Source: Oscillospiraceae bacterium
GTDB taxonomy: Bacteria > Bacillota > Clostridia > Oscillospirales > Ruminococcaceae
Direction of reading: 5' to 3'
Assembly (NCBI GenBank): GCA_017460835.1
Contig: JAFUAD010000012.1
Location: 1-64,000 of the forward strand
Length of the DNA stretch: 64,000 nt
The stretch's first letter is position 1. Each line of letters begins with the position of its first letter. The notes under the pieces were generated by a model that had not been told where the DNA came from, made no database searches, and was given only the letters and a program-made list of their open reading frames with translations. A program made the position numbers and the translations under genes. Positions 41,430-50,747 of the stretch are shown one piece after another.

Positions 41430-43232
41430 TCATACCGGGAAATCCGGGATGGAATTGGCAAGATACTGGAGCAGCACCTTCAGGTCGCCGCTCTTGATAT
41501 TCTCGGCGCCGTCGCATTCGGCATTGATGAGTCCCTGCGCGGTCACGCCCGTACCGGTATCCTCGCTGACGATCCGCGCCAGCATCACCGCATCCCGGAC
41601 ATCCACAATCCCGTTGTCATCGACGTCGCCGGTCAGCACCTTGAGAATGGGCGGCTTGGTCGTTATGACCGTTGTCGTGGTGGTCGTCTCCGGAATCACC
41701 GGCGCCGGGACCGCTGCCGCGAAGTAATTGACAACGCTGACATCGGTGCCGTTGCTGCCGAGGGTCACGGTCTCGCCCGCCTTCAGCTCCTTCTCATAGA
41801 CCAGATAGCTGACGGTATTGGAGCTGGTGAGCCAGATATCCCGCTCGGTCCAGCCGCTGAGCCAGTCGGGCGTGACGCCCTGCTCGGTCGGCAGGCGCAG
41901 GTCGATCAGCACATAGACCAGAATATCCTGCGCGGCGGTCAGCTCGGCGAGATTGCCCGAATAGCTCTTGGAATTGCACGCGGTCTGCACATACTCCGCG
42001 CCGGCCAGCGCATTGTTCAGCGTCGTGACGGTGAAGTCGCGGTCGCCGTAGATCGTGCTGCCTGCCTTCAGATTCTTCTGAATGCTCCAGCTTCCGCCGT
42101 TTTTCGTATCATGCACGAGCAGCGAGCTGATGAGCGTGCCGGTATACTCCGGCTCGACCTCAGCGGGCTCCTCCAATAAGGCCAGATTGACCACATTCTT
42201 GCCCCAGTTGCCGTACCACGCATAGCCGGTGCGGCGCTCTTGACTGATCTCGGACACATCGTAGTGAACCGAGCTGTCGCGGTCGGAGAACAGCGGAATC
42301 TGCTTGTCGATATCGTAAAAGCGCGCCCAAAGCGGGTCGGCGTTTGCGTCCTGCACGACGACCTTGTCATCGCCCTGCGAAACGAACTTGATGCCGTACA
42401 GCGTCACATCCTTGAACCACTGAATCGCCGCATTGACCGAGCGGATGATGTCCGCGCGGCCTGTCGCCTGCGCCTCCTTGTAGAGGAACTGGATGACGCC
42501 GGCGCTCTCGCTCGTGCAGACGGAGGGCAGCTCATAGGCGCGGGCAGAGGCCGGCGCGAGCGTGTTCTCGTCGTGCTGCTGGCACCATGCCGTCTTGACG
42601 CCCTTCACCTCGATCTGCATATCCAGCAGGCACTGGATCGCCTTCTCCAGAGAGGCCGCCGCCTTTGCGGAATACGCATCGCTGACCGCCGTGAAATCGC
42701 CGGTTTTATCGCGCATTTCCTTCATAATCTCCATGACATGCACATAGGCGCCGTCGTTGAGCGTGATATGCGCGTGATAGGTGCCGGGCGTGTTGAGGCA
42801 CTGCATGTAGCCGCCGTTGCTGTACTGCATCTTGAACAGCGCATCGACACCCTTCATTGCGGCATCAAAGTATTTCTGCTGCCCGGTCTGCCCGTAGGTG
42901 CGCATCAGGAAGCGGATCTGCGAAGTAGTCGCGTCGTTGTCGATCGTGGTGTGCGCCCAGTCGCCGGTGTGCTCGGTGCCCATGCCCTTCTGCCAGCCGC
43001 CCTCGGAGAGCTGATAGGTCAGGCAGTCCTCCGCGACCTGAATCGCCTCGCTCGTCCCGAACCATGACGCAGAATTCTTGAGGTAGGTGCTCCACGGATA
43101 ATCCGCCTCCGCCGCAGAAGCGAAAAGCGTATAGCTGTCATTTGCAGATTTCGGGAAGCTCAGTCCCGTTCCCTGCATCAGCAGCGCGGCACAGAGCATC
43201 GCCGCGGTGCCCTTCAGCAGGCTGTTTTTCAT
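41430..43232 (-). CDS. Family 10 pectate lyase with dockerin
   Basis: The 600-residue secreted enzyme cleaves polygalacturonate by beta-elimination. A signal peptide covers about 1-40. The PL10 domain spans about 45-350, with EGGWQKGMGTE, IDNDATTSQIRFL, NGGYMQC and TAWCQQHDE, which are characteristic. A beta-rich domain of unknown role (about 355-500) follows, then a Thr-rich linker, then a dockerin: first calcium loop GDVDDNGIVDVRDAVMLARI is fully canonical, the second unit is INAECDGAENIKSGDLKVLLQYL. The dockerin resembles that of GH48 and GH9 but is clearly diverged. Divergent from a GGDEF gene. Promoter at 43282-43310. Confidence 0.9.
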   Translation of the reverse strand: MKNSLLKGTAAMLCAALLMQGTGLSFPKSANDSYTLFASAAEADYPWSTYLKNSASWFGTSEAIQVAEDCLTYQLSEGGWQKGMGTEHTGDWAHTTIDNDATTSQIRFLMRTYGQTGQQKYFDAAMKGVDALFKMQYSNGGYMQCLNTPGTYHAHITLNDGAYVHVMEIMKEMRDKTGDFTAVSDAYSAKAAASLEKAIQCLLDMQIEVKGVKTAWCQQHDENTLAPASARAYELPSVCTSESAGVIQFLYKEAQATGRADIIRSVNAAIQWFKDVTLYGIKFVSQGDDKVVVQDANADPLWARFYDIDKQIPLFSDRDSSVHYDVSEISQERRTGYAWYGNWGKNVVNLALLEEPAEVEPEYTGTLISSLLVHDTKNGGSWSIQKNLKAGSTIYGDRDFTVTTLNNALAGAEYVQTACNSKSYSGNLAELTAAQDILVYVLIDLRLPTEQGVTPDWLSGWTERDIWLTSSNTVSYLVYEKELKAGETVTLGSNGTDVSVVNYFAAAVPAPVIPETTTTTTVITTKPPILKVLTGDVDDNGIVDVRDAVMLARIVSEDTGTGVTAQGLINAECDGAENIKSGDLKVLLQYLANSIPDFPV

Positions 43233-43281
43233 GATAATTTCCCCCGTATCTTTATTTTTGAGATTCTATCATCCCAATGAT

Positions 43282-43310
43282 ATTATAACCTGCAAACAAT
43301 CCGCCGTCAA
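43282..43310 (-). promoter_or_regulatory. Sigma-A promoter of the pectate lyase gene
   Basis: On the minus strand TTGACG (43305-43310) and TATAAT (43282-43287) are 17 bp apart. The start of transcription is about 40 nt before the ATG at 43232. Confidence 0.85.
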
Positions 43311-43413
43311 TGACTTTTTGTCTGATTTTATATACAAATGGTCTTCTCTTTCCGCCGCGCCCGTGTTCATAAACAGTTCACAAAATGAATACAGTTTCTT
43401 TGATTCATTTTCG

Positions 43414-43442
43414 TTGACTTTTCCATGATTTTGTGATACAAT
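43414..43442 (+). promoter_or_regulatory. Sigma-A promoter of the GGDEF gene
   Basis: TTGACT (43414-43419) and TACAAT (43437-43442) are 17 bp apart. Transcription would start near 43449, which makes the first in-frame ATG (43453) too early and supports the ATG at 43489. Some 100 bp separate it from the divergent pectate lyase promoter. Confidence 0.82.
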
Positions 43443-43488
43443 TGTAAAGAATATGGCAGAATGCCGAAAGAAAGGGGGAACGGGCACT

Positions 43489-44946
43489 ATGGCAAGCACC
43501 GTCATGTCTGCAATGCTCATCACAGGCTTTGTCATGACCGGCAGCGTCATCATCGCGATTCTGTCGGACCGGCATGAAAATGCGCTGCGGGAATTCGCCG
43601 TGCTCGGCCTTTTCTGCGCGCTGCTCTGCCTGATCTCCTACTATATGGAGCTGAATACGCCGGACTTCCACGCGAAGATCGACGCGGTCAAATTCGGCTA
43701 TCTCGGCAGAGTGTTCGTCAATCCCCTCCTGCTGATGCTGGTTCTGCGGTATTACAATTCCAGGGTCAGCCCGCTGATTCAGGCGCTGCTGTTTGCCGTT
43801 CCGGTCATAGCGCTCTGTCTGGTGTTCACCTGCGACCAGAACCGGCTGTATTACGAAAGCCTGCGGCTCTCTCCCGAGGGGCTGCTGCAAATCGAGCCCG
43901 GGCCGTTCTATTACATCTACATGGGCTACAACACGCTGCTGGCGATCTCGTATCTCGGCTTTTGCCTCTATCACCGCGCCGGGCTCCGGAAACGCGAAAA
44001 GCGCAACAACACGGTTCTGCTCTCCGCCTGCCTGATTCCGTTCCTCACGCTGCTGATCTATCTCGCAGGGCTGACGCATGATTACGATATCAGCAACATC
44101 GGGCTGATGATCGGCGCACTGCTGATCGCGGATTCGATTTTCCGGTACGGACTGCTGAACAAGGAGGAAATGCTGCAAAATATGGCGACCGGCCTGATTT
44201 TCCTCGATCAGGAAAACCGGCTTGTCTACGCAAACAAGGCCGCGCTCCAGATCATCCCCGCGCTCAGCTCCCGCTCCATCCAGACAGGGCAGACGGATCT
44301 CGGGCAGCTCTGCGAGCCGATGTATTCCGCGATCCAGGTCGGGCAGACCTCCTATCAGCGGAAGATCACCGAATGGAGCAGCGGCGACGGCCAGCACGGC
44401 AAGCTCCTGACCTTCGACGATATCACGGAGATCCGATCGAGGCTCAACCGCGACGCCATGACCGGGCTGCTGAACCACGCGACCTTCTATCCGATGCTCG
44501 ATGACAGCATGAGCGAGCTCACGCGCAGCCGCAAGCCGCTGACGGTCTCCATTGCCGACATCGACAGCTTCAAGCTCATCAACGACACCTACGGCCACGC
44601 AAACGGCGACAAAATTCTCGTCGCGCTGGCAGATACGCTTCAGGATATCTGCGGGATGCACGGAGATGTGTTCCGCTACGGCGGCGAGGAATTCGCGGTC
44701 ATTTTCCGCTGCGATATCGAGCTCGCCGAGAAGATCATGCAGAATGCGCTGGAACAGTTTTCCGCGATCCGCTATGATTTCATGGATGCGCCCGTGACCT
44801 TCAGCTACGGCAGCGCACAGTATGACCGGGCGGAAAATTCCGTGACGCTCTTTGACCGCGCCGATCAGGTCATGTACGGCCGCAAGCGCGCATTTCATGA
44901 GCGCGAAAAAGCTGCCGCTGAGAAAAATGCCGAAACCGGCGCATAA
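43489..44946 (+). CDS. Membrane diguanylate cyclase with 7TM sensor and PAS-like domain
   Basis: The 485 residues carry about seven membrane helices (1-225) like the N-terminal sensor of 7TM histidine kinases, a PAS-like domain (about 227-315, from MATGLIFLDQENRLVYANKAA), and a GGDEF domain (about 325-475). The active site reads RYGGEEFAVIF, the catalytic GGEEF form; IADIDSFKLINDTYGHANGD matches metal and substrate residues. The inhibitory I-site RxxD reads MHGD, so product inhibition is probably lost. It should make c-di-GMP. ATG at 43489 follows AAGGGGGAA. Confidence 0.88.
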   Translation: MASTVMSAMLITGFVMTGSVIIAILSDRHENALREFAVLGLFCALLCLISYYMELNTPDFHAKIDAVKFGYLGRVFVNPLLLMLVLRYYNSRVSPLIQALLFAVPVIALCLVFTCDQNRLYYESLRLSPEGLLQIEPGPFYYIYMGYNTLLAISYLGFCLYHRAGLRKREKRNNTVLLSACLIPFLTLLIYLAGLTHDYDISNIGLMIGALLIADSIFRYGLLNKEEMLQNMATGLIFLDQENRLVYANKAALQIIPALSSRSIQTGQTDLGQLCEPMYSAIQVGQTSYQRKITEWSSGDGQHGKLLTFDDITEIRSRLNRDAMTGLLNHATFYPMLDDSMSELTRSRKPLTVSIADIDSFKLINDTYGHANGDKILVALADTLQDICGMHGDVFRYGGEEFAVIFRCDIELAEKIMQNALEQFSAIRYDFMDAPVTFSYGSAQYDRAENSVTLFDRADQVMYGRKRAFHEREKAAAEKNAETGA

Positions 44947-44985
44947 TCGCGCAAAACATCTACAACCGAAAGGAAATTTTCATTT

Positions 44986-45504
44986 ATGCTTGGTTCTGAT
45001 TATCGGGAACTGATCGTTCCGAAGACTGACAATACGCTTCAGAAGGCGCTGATTCTGATCGGCGGCGGCGCACTGACCGTCGTGCTGCTGCTGTTTTCGC
45101 TGATTTCGGGGTATATGCTGATGCTGTTTCTCGCGGCGGGCGCGGGCTTCGGCACATGGTATCTCTGGACCTCCAAACGCATCGAGTATGAGTATGTCAT
45201 CGCGGGCGACGAGCTGAATATCACGAAAATCCTCGCGCAGAGCCGCCGCAAGCCGATGATGGCGGTGTCGATCAAAAAATTCACGGCATTCGGCAAGCTC
45301 CCGGAGGCCGAGGGCGGCGAAAGCCTGACGACGGTGCTCGCCTGCTCTGCGCAGGACGAGAACGCCTACTATGCCGATTTTGAACACGAAAGCCTCGGCA
45401 ATACGCGGCTGATCTGGACGCCGAACGACGATATTCTGGAATATCTCAGCAAGCATATGCCGCGCAATCTCGGATACCGATTTTATCCGCGCGAAGAACA
45501 GTAA
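44986..45504 (+). CDS. Small membrane protein, probably DUF6106
   Basis: The 172 residues begin with a short cytoplasmic segment and two hydrophobic helices (about 22-62), then a soluble domain of about 110 residues with beta strands (IEYEYVIAGDELNITKI, NTRLIWTPNDDIL). This resembles the DUF6106 family of Clostridia, whose role is unknown. GAAAGGAAA precedes the ATG. It follows the GGDEF gene by 39 bp and precedes the NAD(P)HX repair gene by 33 bp, so the three may share one transcript. Confidence 0.7.
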   Translation: MLGSDYRELIVPKTDNTLQKALILIGGGALTVVLLLFSLISGYMLMLFLAAGAGFGTWYLWTSKRIEYEYVIAGDELNITKILAQSRRKPMMAVSIKKFTAFGKLPEAEGGESLTTVLACSAQDENAYYADFEHESLGNTRLIWTPNDDILEYLSKHMPRNLGYRFYPREEQ

Positions 45505-45537
45505 TTCAAAATCCAGCAGAACCGGAGGATTTCAGAT

Positions 45538-47058
45538 ATGAGACTTGTCACGCCGCTCGAAATGATGAAGCTCGAGGAGCAGACCAACCGCGCCGGCATC
45601 AGCTATGAGGCGATGATGGAGCATGCCGGAAACGGGCTTGCGGAGCATCTGGCGAAAATCGCCCTCGAAAAGGCACACGGAACCATTGTGTTTCTCTGCG
45701 GAAACGGCAACAATGCGGGCGACTGCTTTGTCGCCGCGGGCAAGCTCGCGAAGCAGTTTACGGTCATCGTCTGCCTGCTGAGCGGCGTCCCGAAAACGCG
45801 CACGGCATACACAAAATTCAAGCTGATGCGCAATGTCACCGTTCTGGAAAATCCGGATGAGATCCGGGAGGCCGTCCGGAGCAATCAGCTCATCATCGAC
45901 GGCGTGTTCGGCATCGGCTTCCGCGGGACGCTCAGCGCGTTTGTGCAGGAGCTGTTCGGGATCATCGAGGCGGATGCGGAGAAATACTGCATCGCGGTCG
46001 ATGTGCCCAGCGGCGGCAGCGGCCTGAACGGCGCCGTTGCGGAGGGAACCCCGCACTGTGACGCGACGGTCACATTCGGCGCGGCGAAGATCGGGCTGTT
46101 CCTCTCGCCGCTCTCTGAATACTGCGGCGCGATTTACCTTGTCGATATCGGCATCCCGGAGGAGGCGCTGAACGAGCTCAAATACCCGGTGACGCGCATC
46201 TCGGAGGAGCTGGTGCATGCATCGCTGCCGCACCGTCCGATCAATGCGCACAAGGGCATGTTCGGCAAGCTGTTCTGCGTCGCGGGCTCACGGAATATGC
46301 CGGGCGCGGCAATCCTCGCCTCACAGGCGGCACTGCGCTGCGGCGTCGGGCTGTACTGCCTCGGCTCTGACATCAATGTCTGCCGGCTGCTCGTCTCGCA
46401 GACGCCCGAAGCGATGATTCTGCCGCTCCCGACTGATGAAAACGGCATGCTGACCCCGGACGCCGTCCCGAAGGTTCTGGAGCACGGAAAGGTCTCAAGC
46501 TGCGTGCTGATCGGCTGCGGGCTCGGGCAGTCCGAAGGGCTGAAGCAGGTCGTCTCCTCGCTGATTACCCAGCTCGATTGTCCGGTCATTTTGGATGCGG
46601 ACGGTCTAAATGCGATCGCATCCGGCATAGATATATTACACAAGGCAAAGGCGAAGATCGTCCTGACGCCGCACCCCGGCGAGATGAGCCGGCTGCTGCA
46701 CTGCACGGTCGATGAGGTGCAGAAGGACCGCATGGCGGCGGCGAAGCGCTTTGCGATGCGGTTCCCGAATACGGTTGTCGTCCTGAAGGGCGCCGGAACC
46801 GTCGTCGCGACCGCGGAGCATGCGTCCATCAACACCACCGGCAATTCCGGCATGTCGAAGGGCGGCAGCGGCGATATCCTCGCGGGCATGATCGCCGGCC
46901 TGACGGCACAGGGCATTGAGCCGGAGACCGCCGCACAGATCGGCGTATATCTGCACGGTCTTGCGGGCGACTGCGCCGCCGCGGAATTCTCCCGCAGAGC
47001 CATGCTGCCCTCGGACATGATCCGGCAGCTCCCGCTCCTGTTCGGGGAATATGACTGA
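45538..47058 (+). CDS. nnr: Bifunctional NAD(P)H-hydrate epimerase/dehydratase
   Basis: The 506-residue enzyme repairs hydrated NADH and NADPH. The N-terminal epimerase domain (about 1-215, YjeF_N) has VFLCGNGNNAGDCFVAAGKLA and VDVPSGGSGLNG. The C-terminal ADP-dependent dehydratase domain (about 220-500) has HKGMFGKLFCVAGSRNMPGAA, VLTPHPGEMSRLL and NTTGNSGMSKGGSGDILAGMIAGL, which holds the catalytic region. Both halves look intact. GGAGG lies before the ATG. An inverted repeat that loops out the next gene's start begins 17 bp past the stop. Confidence 0.96.
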   Translation: MRLVTPLEMMKLEEQTNRAGISYEAMMEHAGNGLAEHLAKIALEKAHGTIVFLCGNGNNAGDCFVAAGKLAKQFTVIVCLLSGVPKTRTAYTKFKLMRNVTVLENPDEIREAVRSNQLIIDGVFGIGFRGTLSAFVQELFGIIEADAEKYCIAVDVPSGGSGLNGAVAEGTPHCDATVTFGAAKIGLFLSPLSEYCGAIYLVDIGIPEEALNELKYPVTRISEELVHASLPHRPINAHKGMFGKLFCVAGSRNMPGAAILASQAALRCGVGLYCLGSDINVCRLLVSQTPEAMILPLPTDENGMLTPDAVPKVLEHGKVSSCVLIGCGLGQSEGLKQVVSSLITQLDCPVILDADGLNAIASGIDILHKAKAKIVLTPHPGEMSRLLHCTVDEVQKDRMAAAKRFAMRFPNTVVVLKGAGTVVATAEHASINTTGNSGMSKGGSGDILAGMIAGLTAQGIEPETAAQIGVYLHGLAGDCAAAEFSRRAMLPSDMIRQLPLLFGEYD

Positions 47059-47074
47059 AAAATCACAGAAAAGA

Positions 47075-47173
47075 CGAGGGCATTCCTCAGAAAAGCAACG
47101 GTCGTCAAAAGCAAATCCAAATTTATCGGAGGCTTTGATATGAGACCGAATGGAATTCTGAGGAATGCCCTCG
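47075..47173. repeat. 16-bp perfect inverted repeat around the lipoprotein start
   Basis: Arms 47075-47090 and 47158-47173 are perfect inverse copies, 67 bp apart. The loop holds the ribosome site (near 47127-47133) and ATG of the lipoprotein gene. The right arm codes for its residues 7-11 and is followed by CTGTTTTT. It could end the nnr transcript or mask translation. Confidence 0.85.
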
Positions 47174-47766
47174 CTGTTTTTGCATCCGCGGGCCTGCTGC
47201 TGACCGGCTGCACGGCCTCGAAGCAGGAGACCGCCTTCGCGCCGCAGCTCAGTGCCGCATATACGGTTCAGGCCGAGATGACCTTCGGCGACAGCGGCTC
47301 GGCTGCCCTGACGCTGACGCGCAGTGCGGCGGAGCAGTGGGAGGCGGAATTTTCCGATCCGCCGGCGCTCGCCGGGGTCGTGCTGACCTTTGACGGAAAC
47401 GCGGTCAGCGCGAGCTACAAAGGGCTGGCGTTCACGGTGCCGAAATCGGCGCTGCCTGCGAAGAACATGCTCAGCCTGACAACTGAAATCCTCGACGCGA
47501 TCGGCGCGCTGGATGAAATCCCCTGCGCAGAGCAGGATGACGGCACATGGGTCGGCACGGGCGAAAGCTCCGGCGGCAGCTATACCGTGACCTTCGCCGG
47601 AAGCGGAGAGCCTGTCTCGCTGGAGATTCCCTCACAGCCGCTTCAGATTCAGTTTTCCGGATATGCACTCTGCGCAGCCGACGGCACGACCGCGGCCGGA
47701 ACCGATCTGACAACGACCGAAGCTACTACATCCGCGGAAACAACAAATGAGGGTACGTCGCAATGA
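47140..47766 (+). CDS. Lipoprotein of unknown function
   Basis: The 208 residues start with a signal peptide and lipobox LLTGC (Cys at 23), so the mature protein is lipid-anchored to the membrane. The rest is beta-rich (AEMTFGDSGSAALTLT, GVVLTFDGNAVSASYKGLAFTVP) and ends in a Thr-rich tail. I do not recognise a family, though the pattern recalls small LolA/LppX-like lipoproteins. CGGAGG precedes the ATG. The start region is looped out by a perfect inverted repeat, and a terminator overlaps the stop codon. Confidence 0.75.
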   Translation: MRPNGILRNALAVFASAGLLLTGCTASKQETAFAPQLSAAYTVQAEMTFGDSGSAALTLTRSAAEQWEAEFSDPPALAGVVLTFDGNAVSASYKGLAFTVPKSALPAKNMLSLTTEILDAIGALDEIPCAEQDDGTWVGTGESSGGSYTVTFAGSGEPVSLEIPSQPLQIQFSGYALCAADGTTAAGTDLTTTEATTSAETTNEGTSQ

Positions 47767-47778
47767 CGTACCCTCATT
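47746..47778. terminator. Bidirectional terminator between the lipoprotein and GH9 genes
   Basis: A perfect 14-bp stem (47746-47759 with 47765-47778) has a 5-nt loop. The left arm overlaps the end of the lipoprotein gene. Tails are only moderately T-rich on either side, but the stem is very stable. It separates two convergent genes. Confidence 0.78.
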
Positions 47779-47807
47779 GTTATGTTGGCTTTTTCACTGA
47801 GGTGAAA

Positions 47808-48047
47808 TTACTGGTCGCCGAGATCGCTGTACGGAATGGAGCCCGCGAGGTACTTCAGCAGCTTGGTCAGGTCGTTGGACTTGATGTTGCCGTCGTACTC
47901 AACGTCAGCATTCAGTTTGCCCTGTGCCGTAACGCCGGTATCCGTGTCCTCAGAAGCAATACGAGCGAGCATAACAGCATCAAGCACGTTAACACGCAGT
48001 TCAACAGTAGCTTCTTGGGAGCAGTCGACGTTACCCCAGTCAACGTC
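47808..48047 (-). repeat. Dockerin-coding segment duplicated in the GH48 gene
   Basis: This 240-bp end of the GH9 gene matches 19116-19355 in inverted orientation without gaps, 231 of 240 bases by hand count. See the GH48 copy. Confidence 0.92.
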
Positions 48048-50747
48048 ATCATGGGGCTGAGGATCATCCTCTGCGAGGGGAGCCTCATCCTCGAGGAAGC
48101 TCATGATCCATGCGAACGGGGAGTTCCAGTTAATGGTAACCTCGTTGACAGACCACGCTTCGATGGAGTCAACGTAGCAGAGCTGAGACGGGATGTTGCC
48201 GCGCTTGTAGCCGAGACCCGCAACGTACGGATCCTGCATACCGGCGTTGCAGCCGCCGGAGAGAACGCCGGACGGAGCATACGGGAAGCTCTTGTCGTTC
48301 TCGTGAGACCACAGTCTGTGGTGCGGGTTGATGCAGTGGTAAGTACCGTAACCGGTAACGAAGGAGAAGTCCAGAGCGTTGCGGCCGAAGAGGTAGTCAA
48401 CAGCACTGATGCAGCCGTTCATGTACTTCACGTCCTTGTCGGATGCATCATATGCATACGCCAGAACGATCGCATTGTTGATAACCATGGAGTTGGAGCC
48501 CCACTCGTAGCCGTGGACAACCGGGTCATTGCCGTTCTCATCCTTCGGGATGTTGATCGGGTCAGTGAAGTCAGAACCGGTGTACGGAACGCCGAAGCCT
48601 TCCTTCGCCATCTGTGCGACATAGGTGTCAGCAGCCTTGGTGATTGCATTCTTGACCTTCGTTGCATTTGCAGCGGAGATCTTGTCGGAGTTCAGGTACA
48701 GGGACAGAGTGCCCAGACCTGCGGTGTTGCCCCAGTTGAACGATGTGAACGTAGAGGAGTTCTCACCGCCGTTGAGGGATGTGGTCAGACCGTAAGCATC
48801 GCTGTAGCCCTCGAGGTCAGAGAGGTAGGTGCTGTCACCGGTCGTGATGAACAGCTCGCAGGCTGCCCAGTAGAAGTCATCGCGTGCCTCGTTATCGCCG
48901 TAAGCACCGCCGCCGATTGCCTGATCGAGCGGAGCATAGAGCTTCGGGTTTGCCTTCGCAGCTTCGTAGGTGGACTTTGCCTCAGAGAGGAACTGCTCTG
49001 CCAGAGCCGAATCATACGGCTTGAACAGACGGGATGCCTGTGCGAAGCAAGCGGTTGCATTCAGGGTTGCGCAGACAGAAGGCGGCTTGACGATACGCTG
49101 GATGCCTGCCCAGTCCTTGTCATCCTGATACTCCCAAGCGTGAACCGCAAGGCCGGTCCACTTGGAGTCGTGCAGCTTGTGGAAGACCATGCCGGCGTAC
49201 TTACCGGTATCCGAACCGCCTTCCGGTCCCTCATAGGTGGACATCTTGTAGGAGGACGGAACGATCATCTCCTCAAAGAACTTCAGCTCAACGAGCGTCT
49301 CATCGAGGATATCCGGCAGCTTGTTTCCGGTTTCCGGAATCACGACGACGCCGGAGCCGTCTGCGAACTTGTCTTTGGAGGTCGCATTGTCAGCGAGCGA
49401 CCACTCATACATATTCTGGAGCGTCCAGACGGAGATACCGCCGTTCACGACGTACTTGCCGTGGTCACCTGCATCGTACCAGCCGTCGGTTGCGGTAACG
49501 GAGCCGTTAGACTTCTGAACGTCGGAGCCGTCCTGCTTGTAAGACGGGATCCACTTGTCCTGGATGTACGCAGTATCCGGGTTATGGCCGTACTGCGTAT
49601 GCGCCAGAGCTGCCTTGCTGGAGTTTTCGCCGGTGGAGGTGATGTAGGTCTCGGAGATCGGCACACCTGCACGGTTCTGATAGAAGTAGTTGACAGCATC
49701 GGTCACGATATCATCGTAGATCTTGTTGCTGATCTCGAACTCATAGGAGTCCTTGGACTTGCCGTCCATCGAGATGTAGTAGGTACCCTCATCGGTCAGA
49801 TCGGAGAAATCGAGCTCTGCTGCATAGAAGCCGGACTCGGTATCGACAGAGGTTGCAGTGCCGGATGTGCCGGTATAAGCAACTGCGCCGGTCTTTGCAT
49901 TGATGACATAGAACTTCGTTGCGGAGATCGGGCCGCCGTCGGTCTTGCCGTTCTTCTTCAGGTACTTACCGGTACCGGTATGGTAGGTTGCCTTCTTTGC
50001 AAGGCCGGTGTAATAGCCGAGCTGGTTGACGTGAACCACGTTCTCGACCGGATCCGCCTCAGCGACCCATGCATCATTGCCGGACTCATTGATCAGGCTC
50101 ATGTTGTCGAAGGTCAGGTGCGTGCCGTTCGGGAAGCAGTCTGTCGGCTGGTGTTCGCCAGCGCCGCCGAAGTGGAATGCCCACTCAGCAGTCTCGATGC
50201 TCTGGCTTGCGGTAAACTGCGCGTCAATCGTCAGCTTCTGGCCCTTCTTCATCGGGATCGGATCCCACGACTGACCCATATCGGTCACGCCGGTATAGCC
50301 GGAAGCCTTGCTGGTTGCGCCGTAGTTGTTGTGCCAAACTTCGATGTTGCCGGAGAAGTCGCCGATCTTGGTGTAGATCATGCCGTCCTGGTCAGCGGTC
50401 ACCTCTGCGTGCAGGCTGTATGTGTTGCCGCTGCGGATGGTGAGCTTTCTGTGGCGGAACTGGCAGTCCCAGCGGGATGCACCGCCGGCCTCTGCGCCGC
50501 CCTTGTTGACGATGGTAATGTTATAGGTACCGCCGTCGATGTCGAATGTGAGCTGTGCAGGCTGCGTGACACAGGTGTGCCACGGCAGGCCGACGCCCTC
50601 ATCGAAATCTGTCTGTCCGAGCATCTGAACGCCTGCCGCAGAAGCGGTGAGCCCGATGCCCGGAAGCACAGCCACAGCCGAGGATGCCAGCATTGCTGCG
50701 GACATTACGCCGGTTGTGATGCGCTTGCCGAATGTTTTTTTCAGCAT
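47808..50747 (-). CDS. GH9 cellulase with CBM4-like module and dockerin
   Basis: The 979-residue secreted endo- or processive cellulase has a signal peptide (1-38), a CBM4-like beta-sandwich (about 40-222), an Ig-like domain (about 236-340, VVHVNQLGYYTGLAKKATY), the GH9 barrel (about 345-885) and a dockerin (about 902-979). Catalytic residues are in DGWYDAGDHGKYV (Asp425/Asp428) and VNEVTINWNSP (Glu869); PHHRLW is also typical. This is the CBM4-Ig-GH9 architecture of CbhA/CelK-like enzymes. The dockerin's first calcium loop carries the same insert as GH48. Codon use is strongly biased. GGGAGGG lies 10 bp before ATG 50747. Confidence 0.95.
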   Translation of the reverse strand: MLKKTFGKRITTGVMSAAMLASSAVAVLPGIGLTASAAGVQMLGQTDFDEGVGLPWHTCVTQPAQLTFDIDGGTYNITIVNKGGAEAGGASRWDCQFRHRKLTIRSGNTYSLHAEVTADQDGMIYTKIGDFSGNIEVWHNNYGATSKASGYTGVTDMGQSWDPIPMKKGQKLTIDAQFTASQSIETAEWAFHFGGAGEHQPTDCFPNGTHLTFDNMSLINESGNDAWVAEADPVENVVHVNQLGYYTGLAKKATYHTGTGKYLKKNGKTDGGPISATKFYVINAKTGAVAYTGTSGTATSVDTESGFYAAELDFSDLTDEGTYYISMDGKSKDSYEFEISNKIYDDIVTDAVNYFYQNRAGVPISETYITSTGENSSKAALAHTQYGHNPDTAYIQDKWIPSYKQDGSDVQKSNGSVTATDGWYDAGDHGKYVVNGGISVWTLQNMYEWSLADNATSKDKFADGSGVVVIPETGNKLPDILDETLVELKFFEEMIVPSSYKMSTYEGPEGGSDTGKYAGMVFHKLHDSKWTGLAVHAWEYQDDKDWAGIQRIVKPPSVCATLNATACFAQASRLFKPYDSALAEQFLSEAKSTYEAAKANPKLYAPLDQAIGGGAYGDNEARDDFYWAACELFITTGDSTYLSDLEGYSDAYGLTTSLNGGENSSTFTSFNWGNTAGLGTLSLYLNSDKISAANATKVKNAITKAADTYVAQMAKEGFGVPYTGSDFTDPINIPKDENGNDPVVHGYEWGSNSMVINNAIVLAYAYDASDKDVKYMNGCISAVDYLFGRNALDFSFVTGYGTYHCINPHHRLWSHENDKSFPYAPSGVLSGGCNAGMQDPYVAGLGYKRGNIPSQLCYVDSIEAWSVNEVTINWNSPFAWIMSFLEDEAPLAEDDPQPHDDVDWGNVDCSQEATVELRVNVLDAVMLARIASEDTDTGVTAQGKLNADVEYDGNIKSNDLTKLLKYLAGSIPYSDLGDQ

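Noticed and set aside
43405..44898. A 497-residue minus-strand frame opposite the GGDEF gene
   Set aside because: The plus-strand gene has clear domains and a promoter. The shadow has neither.
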